A stretch of DNA of 64,000 nt from Inia geoffrensis (GCA_036417435.1 CM070905.1:20561592-20625591); one strand, 5' to 3'; counted from the first letter of the stretch, positions 23,058 through 34,825 are shown. A program made the numbers and translations. The notes: generated from the letters alone by a model not told the origin.

Positions 23058-23312
23058 GATGTGACCAACAGTAATAAGAGCTAACACTCTCTTAGCACTT
23101 ACTAAGTGCCAGACATTGTTCTACATGTATTAGTCATTTGATCCTCACCACAGCACCGGGAAGTATATGCTATAATTATTATCCCTATACTACCCATGAT
23201 AAACTGGGGCACAGAGAAGTTAAATACCTTGCCCAAGGTCACACAGCATTAAATGGTGGAGTTAGAATTCAAACCTAAGCGTTCTGAGTCTAGTTCCACA
23301 GTGCTAGCCACT
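23058..23312 (-). mobile_element. MIR, nearly complete
   Basis: Follows the reverse MIR consensus throughout: taagagctaacactctctta, gtgccagacattgttctaca, gataaactggggcacagaga, gcccaaggtcacacagcatt, ending gtgctagccactg. Confidence 0.85.
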
Positions 23313-23335
23313 GTGGGGCTCAAGCCTTTATTTAG

Positions 23336-23490
23336 TCATCCATCCATCCATCCATCCATCCATCCATTATCCATTTAACGTGTATGTCTTAACCTACTGT
23401 GAACCAGGAACCAAGCTAAGGATACAGACATGGGTAAAACATAGTCCCGTCCTTGAGCTCATGGTCCCTGGAATCCAGTGGATCACCAGT
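23336..23490. repeat. (CATC)n microsatellite and adjoining ancient repeat
   Basis: Seven to eight CATC units at 23336-23368, then a stretch like the old repeat seen near 1550-1690 (ggatacagacatgggtaaaa, gtccttgagctcatgg). Confidence 0.7.
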
Positions 23491-24225
23491 CTTAATTTAT
23501 AAGCCAGGTACCCCATGAGGACATTTATGGAAAGCAGATTTGGTATCTTCCTGATGGGGCAGAAGGGACCCCAGAGGGTGTGGCCCTGTCTAAGGCCTTG
23601 AGGTCTATTCACAGGGTTGCCTACCACATATATTCCCATGCACCAGACCCTAATTTCTTTCCTTGGTAAGAATGAAGCTGCTGTCTAATGAGTAAGCACT
23701 GTAGCAGTGGCCATAGCTCATCCGTGGGTATTTGTGGAGTGGCAGGGGAGAGGTGCAGTCTGGGCCTGCAGGCCTGCTGGGCCCCTGTTTACAGCGGAGC
23801 CCAGTCCCTTCCTGGCTCCTCTGGCTGCCGCTCTAATCTTGCCGTTAAGGGGCCCAGGGGAGGGCTCGGCCAGGGCCGGACTCCTCCGTTGCCCAGGGTG
23901 CTCAGGAATTTGCACCAACCCTTACCCGTGGAAGGCTTTCGCCCATTAGCCTTCCCTTCCAGGGGCCTGGCATCTGCTCCCTACACCCCAGCCCCCGAGG
24001 TCTGCGGGCCCTGCGGGACTCTCCCTCCTCTCTCCTCTGCTCCCAGCGCGCTTATTACTCTGTGGCTTCAGCTCAAACTCAGCGGGTGGTGTCCTTAGAG
24101 AGCTGTGCTGTGGCGGGGGGGCGGGGGGGGTGGCGTGCAAGGGCCACTCCCTGCCGCCATCCTACTTCTGCTCTGGGCAGGGTTTCCATTACAAAAATTA
24201 ACATGAAATCCCACCTTACCTTAAT
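23491..24225. other. Intron 2 sequence without a recognised feature
   Basis: Unique, locally GC-rich; includes a G-run cluster at 24112-24133 (ggcggggggg, cggggggggtgg). Confidence 0.45.
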
Positions 24226-24229
24226 GAAG

Positions 24230-24390
24230 GGCTCTCCAGTTTAGCCGGTGTCTTCACACCTGATATCTCACCTAGGCCTCGGGATGGGCCCGTCTTGCTA
24301 TTTTACCGTCAAGGAAGGTGAGGCCCAGAGGACAGAAGCAGCTTGTGCCAAGATGTGTGGCTGGGAAGCAGCTCAGCTGCCCGTGAACGC
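24230..24390 (-). mobile_element. MIR remnant
   Basis: Reverse MIR pattern: cttgctattttaccgtcaag, gaaggtgaggcccagagg, then gcttgtgccaagatgtgtgg. Confidence 0.5.
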
Positions 24391-24659
24391 GAGATCTGTG
24401 CTTTCCCCGACTTCAATGTTAAAACTCCCTCCCCTATCACCCCCGCCTTGAGGAAACGAGGAGTAAGCCCCTTCCCACCCCACGCCATAGCCAGGGGGCC
24501 TCAGCATCCATGCAGACCTGGGCTGCTACTGGTCAAAGGCCTCCATCACCCCTTCATCACCTGGGGCCCCGCTCAGAGGGAGAAATCGAGGCACAGGTGA
24601 GCCTGGGCGAGAAGCCATCGTCCCTGGAATCTCGGCCCCACGGTAGGAGCCCCAGTTGT

Positions 24660-24815
24660 CCCCTTTGCCTCATCTGAGCCTGATGACAATACCACGAGGT
24701 AGGCAATGCGGGGTGTACCCGTCAGGTACAGGTGAGGAACCCGAGACCTGCCTCCTGATGGGGGCTCGCAGGGAGCTGTCATGAGCTGAAACCAGCAGAG
24801 TCCTAGCTGCCAGGC
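24660..24815 (-). mobile_element. MIR remnant
   Basis: Reverse MIR pattern: gagcctgatgacaataccac, gaggtaggcaatgcgg, ggtacaggtgaggaacccga. Confidence 0.5.
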
Positions 24816-27045
24816 CACCAGGCTGAGCTGTCCTCACTTCCTTCTGATGAAAACATTCCTTACTTGGCCCCTTGACATGCAAGATGCTGCAGTGGCAGAG
24901 ACTTGCAAGTCCCTGACTTTCTGCCTCTGAGCAAGCAGGGATTTAATGTGGCTGAATGCACACTCTCTTTTTGTACGTGGTTGGTTTTTATCTCGTGTTT
25001 TGCCCAGCGAAGAAGAATGGCATTTGGAAACTGACCACTCAGAAATGTAGTTTCGGGGGGCTGAGCGGCCTGAGCCTTATCAGGTCAATGAGGCATGTAT
25101 TTGTGCCTCGCTCCCTGCCTCAGTATCCCCCTGTGCGGAGCAATCATTCGGTCTCACCTACTTGGAAAATGGGTGAGGTCCTTTTGCTAATGGTAGAAGT
25201 CCCAGCAGCACAGTTTAGGGCCCAGAAAGTCCAGGATGAGGACTCCTTCTGAACCAGAGGCAGGAACATGCAAGGCCATGAAGATTCCTCAGCTGCCCTC
25301 TGAATGCTTGGCCAGTCACAGCAGTTACGTCCAGCAGGGAGAAAACATTGTCTGCCCTTTATCTGGATTTTTCCTTCCTCTCTTCTGTCCATCTCTTTCT
25401 CTCTCCACTCTGTCTCCCCCTGCCCCCATTTCCTCATTTTAGGAAAGAACCATAAAGATCAGACTAGACCTTGAAAGTTTCCTCCCACCTTTGACTCCTA
25501 TAGCTGTTTTTGAAGGGTTGAGGTGCGTTTGGTCCGGGCTGTTGGGCCAGACCCTGCAATAGAGGCCAGAGGCAATGTCAGCCGTGGCGCAGTCGTCTGC
25601 TCGGCACGTGGCCTCCCGAGCCCGCCGACGCTCTCTCCCCCCCTGCCCTGGCTGCTCCCACCACGATAGGAGGGAGGGTGTCGGTGCTCAGCACATTGTC
25701 TTCCCTGAGATGGACAGCACTGCTGGGAGAGAGCTGAGGGAACCCCCGCATCCCTGGAAAGCGCAGAGTTGGCCGGTTTCACGCAGCTCCACTGGCAAGA
25801 GCCTGCCTGCTGGTTCTCCAGATGCCTCTTCCTTTGGCTGGATTGAAGCCTTTAAAAAATGACACCTTGTATTTTATTTCACTCCTTTCTCTGCAGAGCC
25901 CTAAGACGTTTACAGGCATGAGCTCTGTAGGCTTTATGGAAGCTCATCAAAAGGCAGAGGTTGTTTCCTTCATCTTTATAGAGTGGAAAATAAAAGCACA
26001 GGGAGACGGAATGAGTCTTCTAAGAGCACACAGTTCTTCTGAGAAAAAAGGGGAAACCCAGTGCAGGATCCTAGCACCTCGGGGAGATCTGTGCCAACCC
26101 AAAGCTGCTCAGTGGAGGGCTCTGGAGGCCCCTCACCAGCCACTGTCAAGGCCTTCTACACTCCCCAGTGGGACTCCCTAGCTGTGACCCTCTGCTTACA
26201 TGGGGGTCCGGGAGCCTGGAATAAAACAGGGAGAGTTTCAGCTAAAACACCGGGGCGGGGGGGCCAGGGAAATGGGCCAGAGATTTTTCTTGTTTCTTCC
26301 CTGACCGCTGAAATTGTCCCAGAGTCAGAAGCAAGAGTTGGGTCAGTGTGTCCCACAGGGTACCTGGGAAAATAGTCTCTTTAAGGGATGCTAAGAGGTG
26401 TTCTGGTCAAAAAAGTGGTTTAGGGAATAAAATGCTGAGAGAATTTTAAACACATTTCTTCCTAAAAAGACTTTACAGACCCTCTGGTAACAATTAGGAA
26501 TGCCTCACATGGTGTTAGAATGCACTGCGTTTCAGTACGTTTCCCCAAGCTATTTGCCCAAGGAGCCCGTTTATGGTAGAATATCTTGTGGGACTGGGGT
26601 TCTGGTGGAAGACACTTCGGGAAATGCTGGTGAAGGTATGACAAGGTCAGGCTGCCTGTCCTCCTTCACCATGTTCTAAAAGAAGCAGAGAGCCTGAAAT
26701 GGGACACAGTGAGGCACCTGTGGCCTGCTGAGTTCATCCACAAACCTTCCACTCCTCCTTTCCCCAACCGATTGTCTGTACGTGTCTCTGCCATGGTGTT
26801 GTTGCACATGTGTTAACATTTCTAGTTCTCTGTTCCACACGTTTGAGTCCTCGTCTGTGTGTCTGCTCAACAGTAAGTGTGTAGATGTGGAGACCTCTCC
26901 CCTCTCACTCCCCAGCAAGGCTGTCTGGAGCCCATGCTCATGAGTGCTGGCCCAGTGCTTTCCCAAGGGACGGTGATGATGGGCCATCTAAACTACCAAG
27001 ATGGTGCCTGGAGGGGTTGGCGGAGGGGCAGAGAGACCACGCGCA
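24816..27045. other. Intron 2 sequence without a recognised feature
   Basis: Unique sequence; 25890-26060 has a weak reverse MIR flavour. No exon seen. Confidence 0.45.
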
Positions 27046-27049
27046 TAGT

Positions 27050-27225
27050 GTAAAGAGACTCCAGGGATCTGTGACTTTTTGCCATGGTCCTGCAACCTAC
27101 TTAGATGACTGTTGACAGGTTACCTAGTTTCTCTGGAGCTGAGTTTCTCATGTACTAAAGGAGGGATTTGTAACAGATGATCCATCTGTAAGGATTCTTC
27201 TAGCTCCAGAGTTCTCTGACTCAGC
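27050..27225 (+). mobile_element. MIR3-like SINE remnant just upstream of exon 3
   Basis: Pattern ggttacctagtttctctgga, tttctcatgtactaaaggag, then ggattcttctagctccagag resembles the MIR3-type core and tail. It ends about 57 bases before the exon, next to the polypyrimidine tract. Confidence 0.45.
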
Positions 27226-27256
27226 ACCTCCACCCATTGCCCTGGTGCTCACTTCT

Positions 27257-27281
27257 CATTTTTCTCATTCTTCATTTTCAG
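27257..27281 (+). other. PLXNA4: Splice acceptor of exon 3
   Basis: Almost uninterrupted pyrimidine tract (repeats of ttctcatt) ending in ttttcag. A strong acceptor that restores the plexin frame in phase 0. Confidence 0.92.
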
Positions 27282-27464
27282 CTCTTAACCATTGATGACA
27301 ACTTCTGTGGCCTGGATATGAATGCCCCCCTGGGCGTGTCTGAGATGGTGCGTGGCACCCCCGTCTTCACGGAGGACAGGGACCGCATGACTTCTGTCAT
27401 CGCATACGTCTACAAGAATCATTCTCTGGCCTTCGTGGGCACCAAGAGTGGCAAGCTGAAGAAG
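27282..27464 (+). CDS. PLXNA4: Plexin-A4, second coding exon (exon 3): Sema domain continuation
   Basis: Encodes residues 396-456 in the frame left by the previous coding exon: it opens [20 protein letters not shown] and closes with [20 protein letters not shown] plus one more K. Exactly 61 codons, phase 0 at both ends. It supplies a late blade of the Sema propeller; C404 continues the conserved cysteine pattern and N441-H-S is a potential N-glycosylation site. The acceptor has a long pyrimidine-rich tract ending in ttttcag. The donor is gtagga, which departs from gtaagt at +4 and +6, so it looks weaker than the exon 2 donor. The sequence matches the plexin-A4 Sema domain. The next exon, expected to start with an (I/V)RVDGT-type sequence, was not found and should lie beyond the window. 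Confidence 0.95.
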
Positions 27465-27470
27465 GTAGGA
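27465..27470 (+). other. PLXNA4: Splice donor of exon 3 (weaker than consensus)
   Basis: gtagga after the AAG of lysine 456. It keeps G at +5 but lacks the usual A at +4 and T at +6. Its position is fixed by the plexin reading frame. Confidence 0.88.
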
Positions 27471-27581
27471 CAAGGTGTAGCCATTTTGGTTCTTGTGGAC
27501 ACAGCCTGTCCCCCCCAAGGATGGATGTTCTCTCGCATTCTTTTACTACCTTGGGCCTGGTTGGCAATGATACAGGTTTGA
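27465..27581 (+). other. PLXNA4: In-frame read-through extension of exon 3 (possible short-isoform end)
   Basis: If the exon 3 donor is not used, the plexin frame stays open for 38 more residues (beginning [20 protein letters not shown]) and stops at TGA 27579-27581, giving a 494-residue protein with signal peptide and most of the Sema domain but no membrane anchor. Possible poly(A) signals follow: ATTAAA near 28222 and 28856, and AATAAA at 29627-29632. Short human PLXNA4 isoforms of roughly this length are known to me from database annotation, but I cannot confirm they use this site. Confidence 0.3.
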
Positions 27582-28875
27582 GCTAAGGAGCTGTGTTGCT
27601 GTTGAGGTCGTCAATGCTCCTCTTGTCCTTTATCTGCCTTCACGTGCAGGGTTGCTGTGGGACTCACAGTGGGTGACTGTGTGGACCCATCTCTTCCGTT
27701 GGGCTGGTGTGCTCCTGAGAGGCACGCATCTCCAGGTTGCTAGGCCATTCTAGATGTGGTGTATCCTGTCCAACTTGGGCTTATGCCCCAAGGCAATAGC
27801 TTTATGAGGCCTGGGTGGTTGTGGAGGATGGACAGGGGCAAGGGATATGCCTCTTCCTCCTGCTTCAGCCCTTCTGGCTGGTGCATCCACCTGGACTCCA
27901 TTCAGGGAAACCGACAGAGGAAAGTGTAGTGCCTGCTGGAGTTGCCGTTAGGGCTAAGAGCCAAGTCGTGGGACGGGAAACCCTGGATGTTTTGGGGGCA
28001 CAGAACTGCCCTAGGGGGAGTAGAACCGCGTGATCTGGGGACGTGAGTTTTCATCCTCGTTCTCCGGCAGCTTGCTGGCTTCAGGGGCACTGGGTGGCCT
28101 TGGACCATCCGCTGTGTTGGGGGCCCCTATCTATCCAGAGCCATTTTCTCGCCCACCTCTGCTTGGGTTCTCACCTCAGTGAGTTGGTGCTGGCCCCATA
28201 GGGTGCCCTCCTTGCTTGGATTAAAAGCCTTTCTAAGACTCTAGGCAGTAGGTCCTGTTTTCTGTTGGCTGAAAATCATACTTGAGTCTTTTCCCTGGGA
28301 AATATTGATGACTCCATGTGGAGATCCTGCTTGTTTTAATTAGGCTTACCTTGGAATTAACTGGACATTTTGTGATTCAGATGGATAAAGCGGCACTGCC
28401 TGATCTGAGACTGAATTTTGATGCCTGCTTTTCTCTTTGCTGTATTTGTGGGTGTTAGCTTGATGGTCAAGGGGAAATGCTCTCTGCAAATCTAGGGACT
28501 GTGCCTGTTCTCCCACCCTACTGTGTGACAGCCCATTTCAGCAGTTGTTTTTTTCTTTAGAGTGTACGTCTCTGTGGAACAGGCAGTGGGGCTGGAGGGG
28601 GAGAGGTGGGGAGCAGAGCGTGTGGGGGTTGGAAATGTGCATGGAGCAGTTACGTGCGTTAACAGCTGGAAGAAGAAATATAGGTTGGGGAAACGCCGTG
28701 GCACGCTGCAAGGGTGATGCAGGCAACACGCCACGCGACTGGGATTGCCCACCTCATCGTAGTGTGCTGCCTTCTGTGTCAAGTTAACAAATAATTTAAC
28801 CATCATCCATATAGCTTTAAGAATTACATTTTATGGTCTGCCTTCTGTGAAGAATATATTAAACACAATTGAATG
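27582..28875. other. Intron 3 sequence without a recognised feature
   Basis: Unique sequence; ATTAAA hexamers near 28222 and 28856 are the only signals noted. Confidence 0.45.
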
Positions 28876-28879
28876 TTTT

Positions 28880-29200
28880 CTTGCCGCCTTGACCTTCTCG
28901 TTTAGATTATTACTCACATGTTGAACGGGGTTCGCGGACGCCCGGGGAAGATGCTGGGAGGCGTAGGTGTGTTGTGTTTGATCGCTGTAGCCTTCCCGGC
29001 TCTTCTTCTAGCGTACCGTGTCACTCAGCACTTCCAGATGCTGCCAGGAAGTACTGGTCCACATCAGCGCCTTTCTTCCTCCCTCAGTCTGCGGCTTCCA
29101 GCTTTCAGTGAGCTAGGAAATCAGATAACCAAGCTTGCTGAAATTGTGTCTGATAAACCTCAGTATAAATCAAGGAGGGAAGTCCACGGGCTGTAGAGCA
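28880..29200 (+). other. CpG-retaining block with a 92-codon ORF, function unknown
   Basis: Repeat-free. The ORF 28918-29196 encodes a hydrophobic stretch after its second methionine (MLGGVGVLCLIAVAFPALLL) but has no family I recognise, and no splice context links it to PLXNA4. CpGs cluster at 28928-29015. It may be a conserved non-coding block rather than a gene. Confidence 0.15.
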
Positions 29201-30375
29201 GGGACCGCGGGGACGTTTCCGTTAGCTGCTCAGATGACTTCATTCTTCACTAAGAGTCAAGGAATTTGATTTGCTGGCAAAGCGAAGTCTGAATACCGAA
29301 AGCATTCCCACGTGCAGTTCACACAGTGAAATGTGCTGACCTGCTTTGCTTGCCCCGATGGGTGAATAAGTACTGTTGAGGGTAAATACGTAAGCAAGGA
29401 AATTTGGGGTGCTGTAGCTCTTGTCTCTACTGAGCCCAATCTCAGTGCAAGGGAGAGGTCACTTCTGGCAGTGTGCTGAAAGATGCCCACCTCCTAAACG
29501 TCCTACCAGGTGCCAGAGGATCCTTCACTTTCTGGCCAGACCAAGTACACCCTGTAGAAGGTTTTTTGTTTGTTTGTTTGTTTTTTTCTGCTGTTGTCTG
29601 AGCTGGTTGGTATATGGTATCAGTGAAATAAACTTTGAAAATTCAGTGCACATAACAGAACAGAAAGTTGTTTTCTCTTGGCAGCGGGGGCGGGGCGGGG
29701 GGAGATGTTTCTTGGCCATGGCTGCATCGTAAGCCCAAGACGGTCGACTTGCAAATGTGTGCTCTTGGTCAGAGGGTGGACAGAGGCTCATGGGGGCTGG
29801 CTCCCTCTCCCCTGTGGAAACCGGCCTCCTGATGGGAGGTGAGAGTGCAGCCCATCTCCATGAGTGTGGGCTGAGGACACCTCCGGGAGCTTGGGCAGGC
29901 CAGGCGCACACAGACATCCCTCACAGGGCAGGCTGTGGGCAAAGCCTTGCCTTGAAGTGTCCCCAGAGGTCAGCCAGGCCAGCAATGACAGGCAACACCT
30001 GACCGGGAGCCTTGGGACTTTATAAACGGTGGGCTGGCCTTTCTCATCTTTTACTTTGGGGGGGTGGGAGGGCTTATATAAGAACAGTTCTGTTTCAGCC
30101 ACCTGGGACATTACATTTAATTTCCAGAACTATAGTGGGACTGGTGAAGCTTAAACATTTGAGAGGTAAGACCAGAGGGTCACGTTGGGGGGAATGAGCC
30201 AGTGGCCCTCCCGGGGAAAGCCAGGCCATCAGGGCAGCCAGACTTTCTGCTCCATGAGCTCTGAGCGGGAGCCTTTTTAATAGTTTAGCTGAAGCTCAGC
30301 TACCCTCCTGCAGACTCAGCACAGCTGGCCCAGGGGGACAGTCTGAGTTGGTAAAGGAAAGCCGGGCCGCCGAGT
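29201..30375. other. Intron 3 sequence without a recognised repeat family
   Basis: Includes a (TTTG)n tract near 29562-29586, AATAAA at 29627 and a G-run cluster at 29684-29703. No exon seen. Confidence 0.45.
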
Positions 30376-30379
30376 CTGT

Positions 30380-30720
30380 TGTTTGAAATAATAAAAAGCG
30401 AAACTGGCCAGTTTATTTATTTTTTCTAAACAATAGAATTTCCCAGCACCCTTGCTCGCTGAGCACCACTCCCCTTTCCTTGTAATAACTCTGCGTTGCT
30501 TTTCCCAGAGGTTATCAGGACCCCATTCACCTTTTGGACAGAGGCCCAGCCATGAAAAGCTCTGGGACTGCAGGAGGACTTAGCAGGAAGTTTTGTGAGC
30601 TACTGAAACCAGGGGGCGAGAATAATGGAAATCACACTGTCGCCGTAATTACAGAGCTGGTTTCTCTGAGCCCTGTAATAATCTCCCGTGTGTATTAAGG
30701 GCCTCGCAGAAGTTCTCTGC
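30380..30720. promoter_or_regulatory. Candidate conserved non-coding element
   Basis: Repeat-free AT/GC-mixed block with taatt/taata cores: gaaataataaaaagcg, cgccgtaattacagagct, ccctgtaataatctcccg. Style typical of developmental enhancers; not testable here. Confidence 0.25.
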
Positions 30721-31745
30721 AATATGACAAGGGACTCAAGGTGGGAAGGCTGGGTGTGGGGGGGTTGGGAGGTTTGCTAAGAGTAAGGGAGTTTGCTGTG
30801 AGTTTCCGGGGTCCGGGAGCTAGACTGTAGCTATCCATGGGCCGCCTTCAAAATTACTGCCTTTTCATTTTGTTTGAAAGGTGTGGGTCCCCATCATTTG
30901 CGACCTTGTCTCTGATGACCATAATTTCACTCCTTTAGTGCACACATCACATGAGGCAGGGGGAAAGGAGGTGAGGAAGGTACCAATTTGGACGTCTTAT
31001 TTTTTCTGATGTGTGTGCTACAGCTGGCCTTGGCATCCTTTTCCATGGGCTGTTAAGAAATGTGGCACATAAATGCTCCAGTCATCAGGAGGTGCCTAGG
31101 AAGTTAGGAATAAGTCACAGACTATTGCAATTTCAACTGTAGGGGAAACTCTTAAGGCAAACACCATCCTGATTTGCTTTAAGATGTCCATTTAAATCTG
31201 GAAAACTTTGAACCGGCTTGGGGTAACGAGGTCAGTGTTGCCTCAGAAGGACGAGACCTCTTTGCTTGAATATTCCAGCCAGAAGTCCACCCTGCTTTCT
31301 CTGTCTCTGCTACATTTTTACCACTAAGTGATCATATTTTATGGCTGCTGTTCCGCAGTGAATTACTGCCTGACATTAGGGGGAGAGTAATGTTCATTGT
31401 GAACCAAAACATCATAAACTTCTACTTGAGGTGTGCTTGCTCCTTTCATTTTGTGATTGCATCTTTCCTGGGTGTTTTGTTAGGCTGAACTGCTCACACG
31501 AAGGGGCAGAACACTTGATGGGTGTTGGTTAAGCAGGGCCCTGGCTGGCCCTGCTACTGGCTTGTCGTAGGGTGGGCGTGTGTGCACATGTGAGCACACA
31601 CATGGGCACACCATGCCGTACCAGCCCCTCTGGATAGGAATTGGGTGTGTGTCAGCATGGAGGGTCAACAGTAGTAGATAACACAAAGTCATTCTTCTTG
31701 GGAATTGTCATGCAGATTAATTCAGTCTTCCTAATGTTTTTCTCT
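30721..31745. other. Intron 3 sequence without a recognised feature
   Basis: Unique sequence; no exon or clear repeat. Confidence 0.45.
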
Positions 31746-31759
31746 TGAGCCTCTTTGAA

Positions 31760-32163
31760 TTATTTTTACATTTTGTTTTATTTTATTTTATTGAAATATA
31801 GTGGATTTACAGTGTTGCATTAGCTTCAGGTGTACAGCAAAGTGATTCAGTTGTACGTATCTAGCTATCTATCTTTTCTTTTTTCAGATTCTTTTCCCTT
31901 ACAGATTATTACAAAACATTGAGCGTCGTTCCCTGTGCTAATGCCAATAAGTAGCTCCTTATTGGTTATTTATTTTATATATAGAAGTATGTATACGTCC
32001 ATCTCAAACTCTTAATTTATTCCTCCCCTGCCTTTCCCCTTTGGTAATAATGAGTTGTCTATGTCTGTGGGTCTATTTCTGTTTTCTCTATAAGTTCATT
32101 TGTATCCTATTTTTTAAAGATTCCACACATAAGTGATACATATGATATTTGTCTTTCTCTGTC
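31760..32163 (-). mobile_element. 5'-truncated L1 (cetartiodactyl type) with target duplications
   Basis: The + strand reads attgaaatatagtggattta, caggtgtacagcaaagtgat, gttccctgtgctaatgcc, ctatgtctgtgggtctattt: antisense L1 3' UTR. Duplications tgagcctctttgaa (31746-31759) and tgagcctatttgaa (32164-32177) match at 13 of 14. Confidence 0.92.
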
Positions 32164-32177
32164 TGAGCCTATTTGAA

Positions 32178-34285
32178 ATTGATTTGCTCATGTTCTGTAG
32201 GCCCTGACTGCGGGTCCAGAAAGGCAACCAGCCAGAGGTAGAGGGAGACCCACCTGAAGCTGTGTCGTTCTGAACATAAGTTCTCAGGAATGGGTGCTGT
32301 GTGTATGTGTTTCTGTAATGCTTGAGTCACAGAGCAATACCAGATCAGAGATGCGTGGCCCCTGCCCTGCAGCTTCCTCAGTGTATCTGAGAATTCTCCT
32401 TAACATTCACCTGGAAATTTAAATCAACTTTAACTAAAAAGAAATTCATGCCCCGGAAGGCTCTCCAGATGGCCGGAGGCATCACAAAATCCAATAGAGA
32501 TACAGCTGGAACTCCAGCTTGCCCAGGGCCCTGCCATCAGAGCAGAGGCCGAGTGTACCTGGTGTAGAGTTTGGTCAGTTTGCTCTGACGTGTTAGGAGT
32601 TTGTAAAACCAGAGCTGCTGACCAGTTTGCATGTGTTTAGATACCCAAGCAGAAGAGAAATATGGAAGAATCAGTGCTGGACAGTTTCCATTATGGGAAG
32701 CGTCCACCAAAGCTTCCTTTTCTTTTCTTTCTTTTCTTTTTTTTGGTTATTTTCATCGTGTTCTGTTTTTGCATTTCCCACCCCTGGTTTTGCAAGTAGT
32801 AAGCCTGTATAGATCTTAACCTGTGAGTTAAGTGAGGGGGAGGCTGAGGCTGAGGGTGTCGTGGACAGAAGAGCGCAGCAGGTGTTCCGGGGGCCCCCCT
32901 CCTTCCTCTGACTTCCCATCTGAGCAGGGACAGAGAGACAGCTGTTGGGTCCTCAGTCCTTGAAGCCTGGGGATCCTTCAGACCAGCTTCACCTTGTGCC
33001 CACCCGTCCACGCCTCATGGTCCTCCTCCCACCTCGTTTCAATCCCCTCCGCTAGGTCGTAGGCCTTTTGTACCCAGGAGATACGGAAAGCAGCTAAGCT
33101 TGGCAGTATCCTCTTGGGTATATCTTATATTCTTGAACAATATCAAGCCCTCACTCAACCATCCTTTTTGTGTAAATGTGTCCTCACTGGCACTATTTCC
33201 TTATCCTATCCTACTTTTCACTACTTGGCCCTGAGGCTCACCCACTGTCCCTGCAGGTCCCTGGTAGGGATCTCAAGTGGTCACCAGTGCTGACGTGAGT
33301 GGGGTTGGGGTGGTGTCCTCCCAGTTTCACATCTGCTGCAGCCCCTCCCAAGACAGTTCGATGCCAAGAGCTGGGGCTTAGACTCATTCTCCTCCTGGTG
33401 CCCTCTTGAGACACACTTTGAGATCCCCAGAAAATACTACCCTGGGAACATTTGTCATCCTGTTTTCCAAATGATCATTGCTACTGCACATGATTTAAGG
33501 AGATGGTTTTAGGTGAGCTTTGCCAGTTCAAGAATAATTGATACATGTGTGCCATTTTTTTTTTGAATCATATGTGTGTGTGTATATGTATATACATTTG
33601 TGTAGAATGATCCTGATCATAAATTAAAACGTAGACATGAAAATTGAAGAAAGTGCTGCAGAGACACCCCAGATCATAGAGCGCGCTCAGTCAGCTGATG
33701 CTCAAATGCCAGACGCGCTGGAGGATTCATCCAGTGACGCATGCAATTGAAGTAAAATATTGTGCTTTACAAGAACATATCATTAAAATGAAAACTAGCA
33801 GCATATCAGGAGTCTGGCCATGTAACCAAGACAACAAATATGGAAAAGGATAAAAGACATGATGTACCAGAGGAAGAGGGAGGAAGCAGAAAGCAAGAGG
33901 AGGAGGTGGGCCCCCAGCTGTAAATGGTCCCCTCACTGTTGGGCTCATAGCTGATAGACTCTGGATGGGAAGAGAATAGAATCCAGATGGTGATACCAGT
34001 GGCAGCTCTCAGCAAGGACAGGACCACGGGTGGGGAAGGCAGTGGTAGCCACATTGACTCAGAGCCCACCAGCTGAAGCTCTGATTAGGGGTCTTCTTAT
34101 AGTTCCTACTTGTTCTCAAGTGACTTCCTGTGAATGTGGCCACTGGGCTTACTTCCTGGTGGTGTCCTGGTGCTCTTTCCAACAGCTTTGGTTTCTCATA
34201 GAGGTGTTCACAGTGACTTCTAAAAGAGCTCCTCGAGTCTCCCGTGTTCACTCCATGCCTTCTGTCCTGTCCCCAGGGGACACAA
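32178..34285. other. Intron 3 sequence without a recognised feature
   Basis: Unique sequence, with a CT-rich patch at 32710-32750 and a TG/TA patch at 33570-33600. Confidence 0.45.
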
Positions 34286-34294
34286 ATGTATTGG

Positions 34295-34825
34295 TTATGG
34301 ATTGATGTGTAACAAATGACTCTGAAACCTAGAGGCTTAAAACAACACTTATCTCACAGGGTCTGTGGGGCAGGATTCCAGGCCCGGCTTAGCTATAGGT
34401 CCTCTGGCTCAGTGTTGCGCACAGACTATAGTCAAGGTGTTGGCTGGGGCAGCCACCATCTCCAGGTTCAAGGATGGGCTGGGAGAGGATCCTCTTCCAA
34501 GATCAAGCACGTGGCAGCACAAGGCCTCAGGTCCTCACTGGAGACATCAGCCCCTTGCCGTGTGGGCCTCTCCGTCGTGACGGCCGCTCACACCACATGG
34601 CGGCTGACAGAGAGAGAACCAACAAGAGACGGCGAGCATGATGACAGCCAGTCTTTTTGCTAATTTCAGAAGTGTCATCCTGTCACTTCTGCATCATCCT
34701 ATTCATTAGAAGCTAGTCACATGGTCCAGCCCACACTCAGAGGAGGGGCGTCCACAAAGCAGGAATACCAGGAGGCAGGGGTCATTGAGGTCATCTTAGA
34801 GGCTGCCTGCCACACGAGGGCTTTG
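34295..34825 (-). mobile_element. MaLR/MLT1-like LTR relic, subfamily uncertain
   Basis: Shows the dispersed-repeat pattern tgtgtaacaaatgactctga, gaggcttaaaacaacact, aggatcctcttccaagatca, gcacgtggcagcacaagg, gtccagcccacactcag. Non-coding. Confidence 0.55.

Larger units (their letters stand above)
10652..27281 (+). other. PLXNA4: PLXNA4 intron 2 (complete, 16,630 bp)
   Basis: Bounded by the gtgagt donor and the ttttcag acceptor. Repeat content is low apart from one L1 fragment, one young CHR SINE, several MIRs and microsatellites; much of it is unique sequence. Confidence 0.9.

Noticed and set aside
23336..23368. Regularly spaced CATC units considered as a CRISPR-like or iterated array
   Set aside because: Plain tetranucleotide microsatellite in a mammalian intron without spacers.
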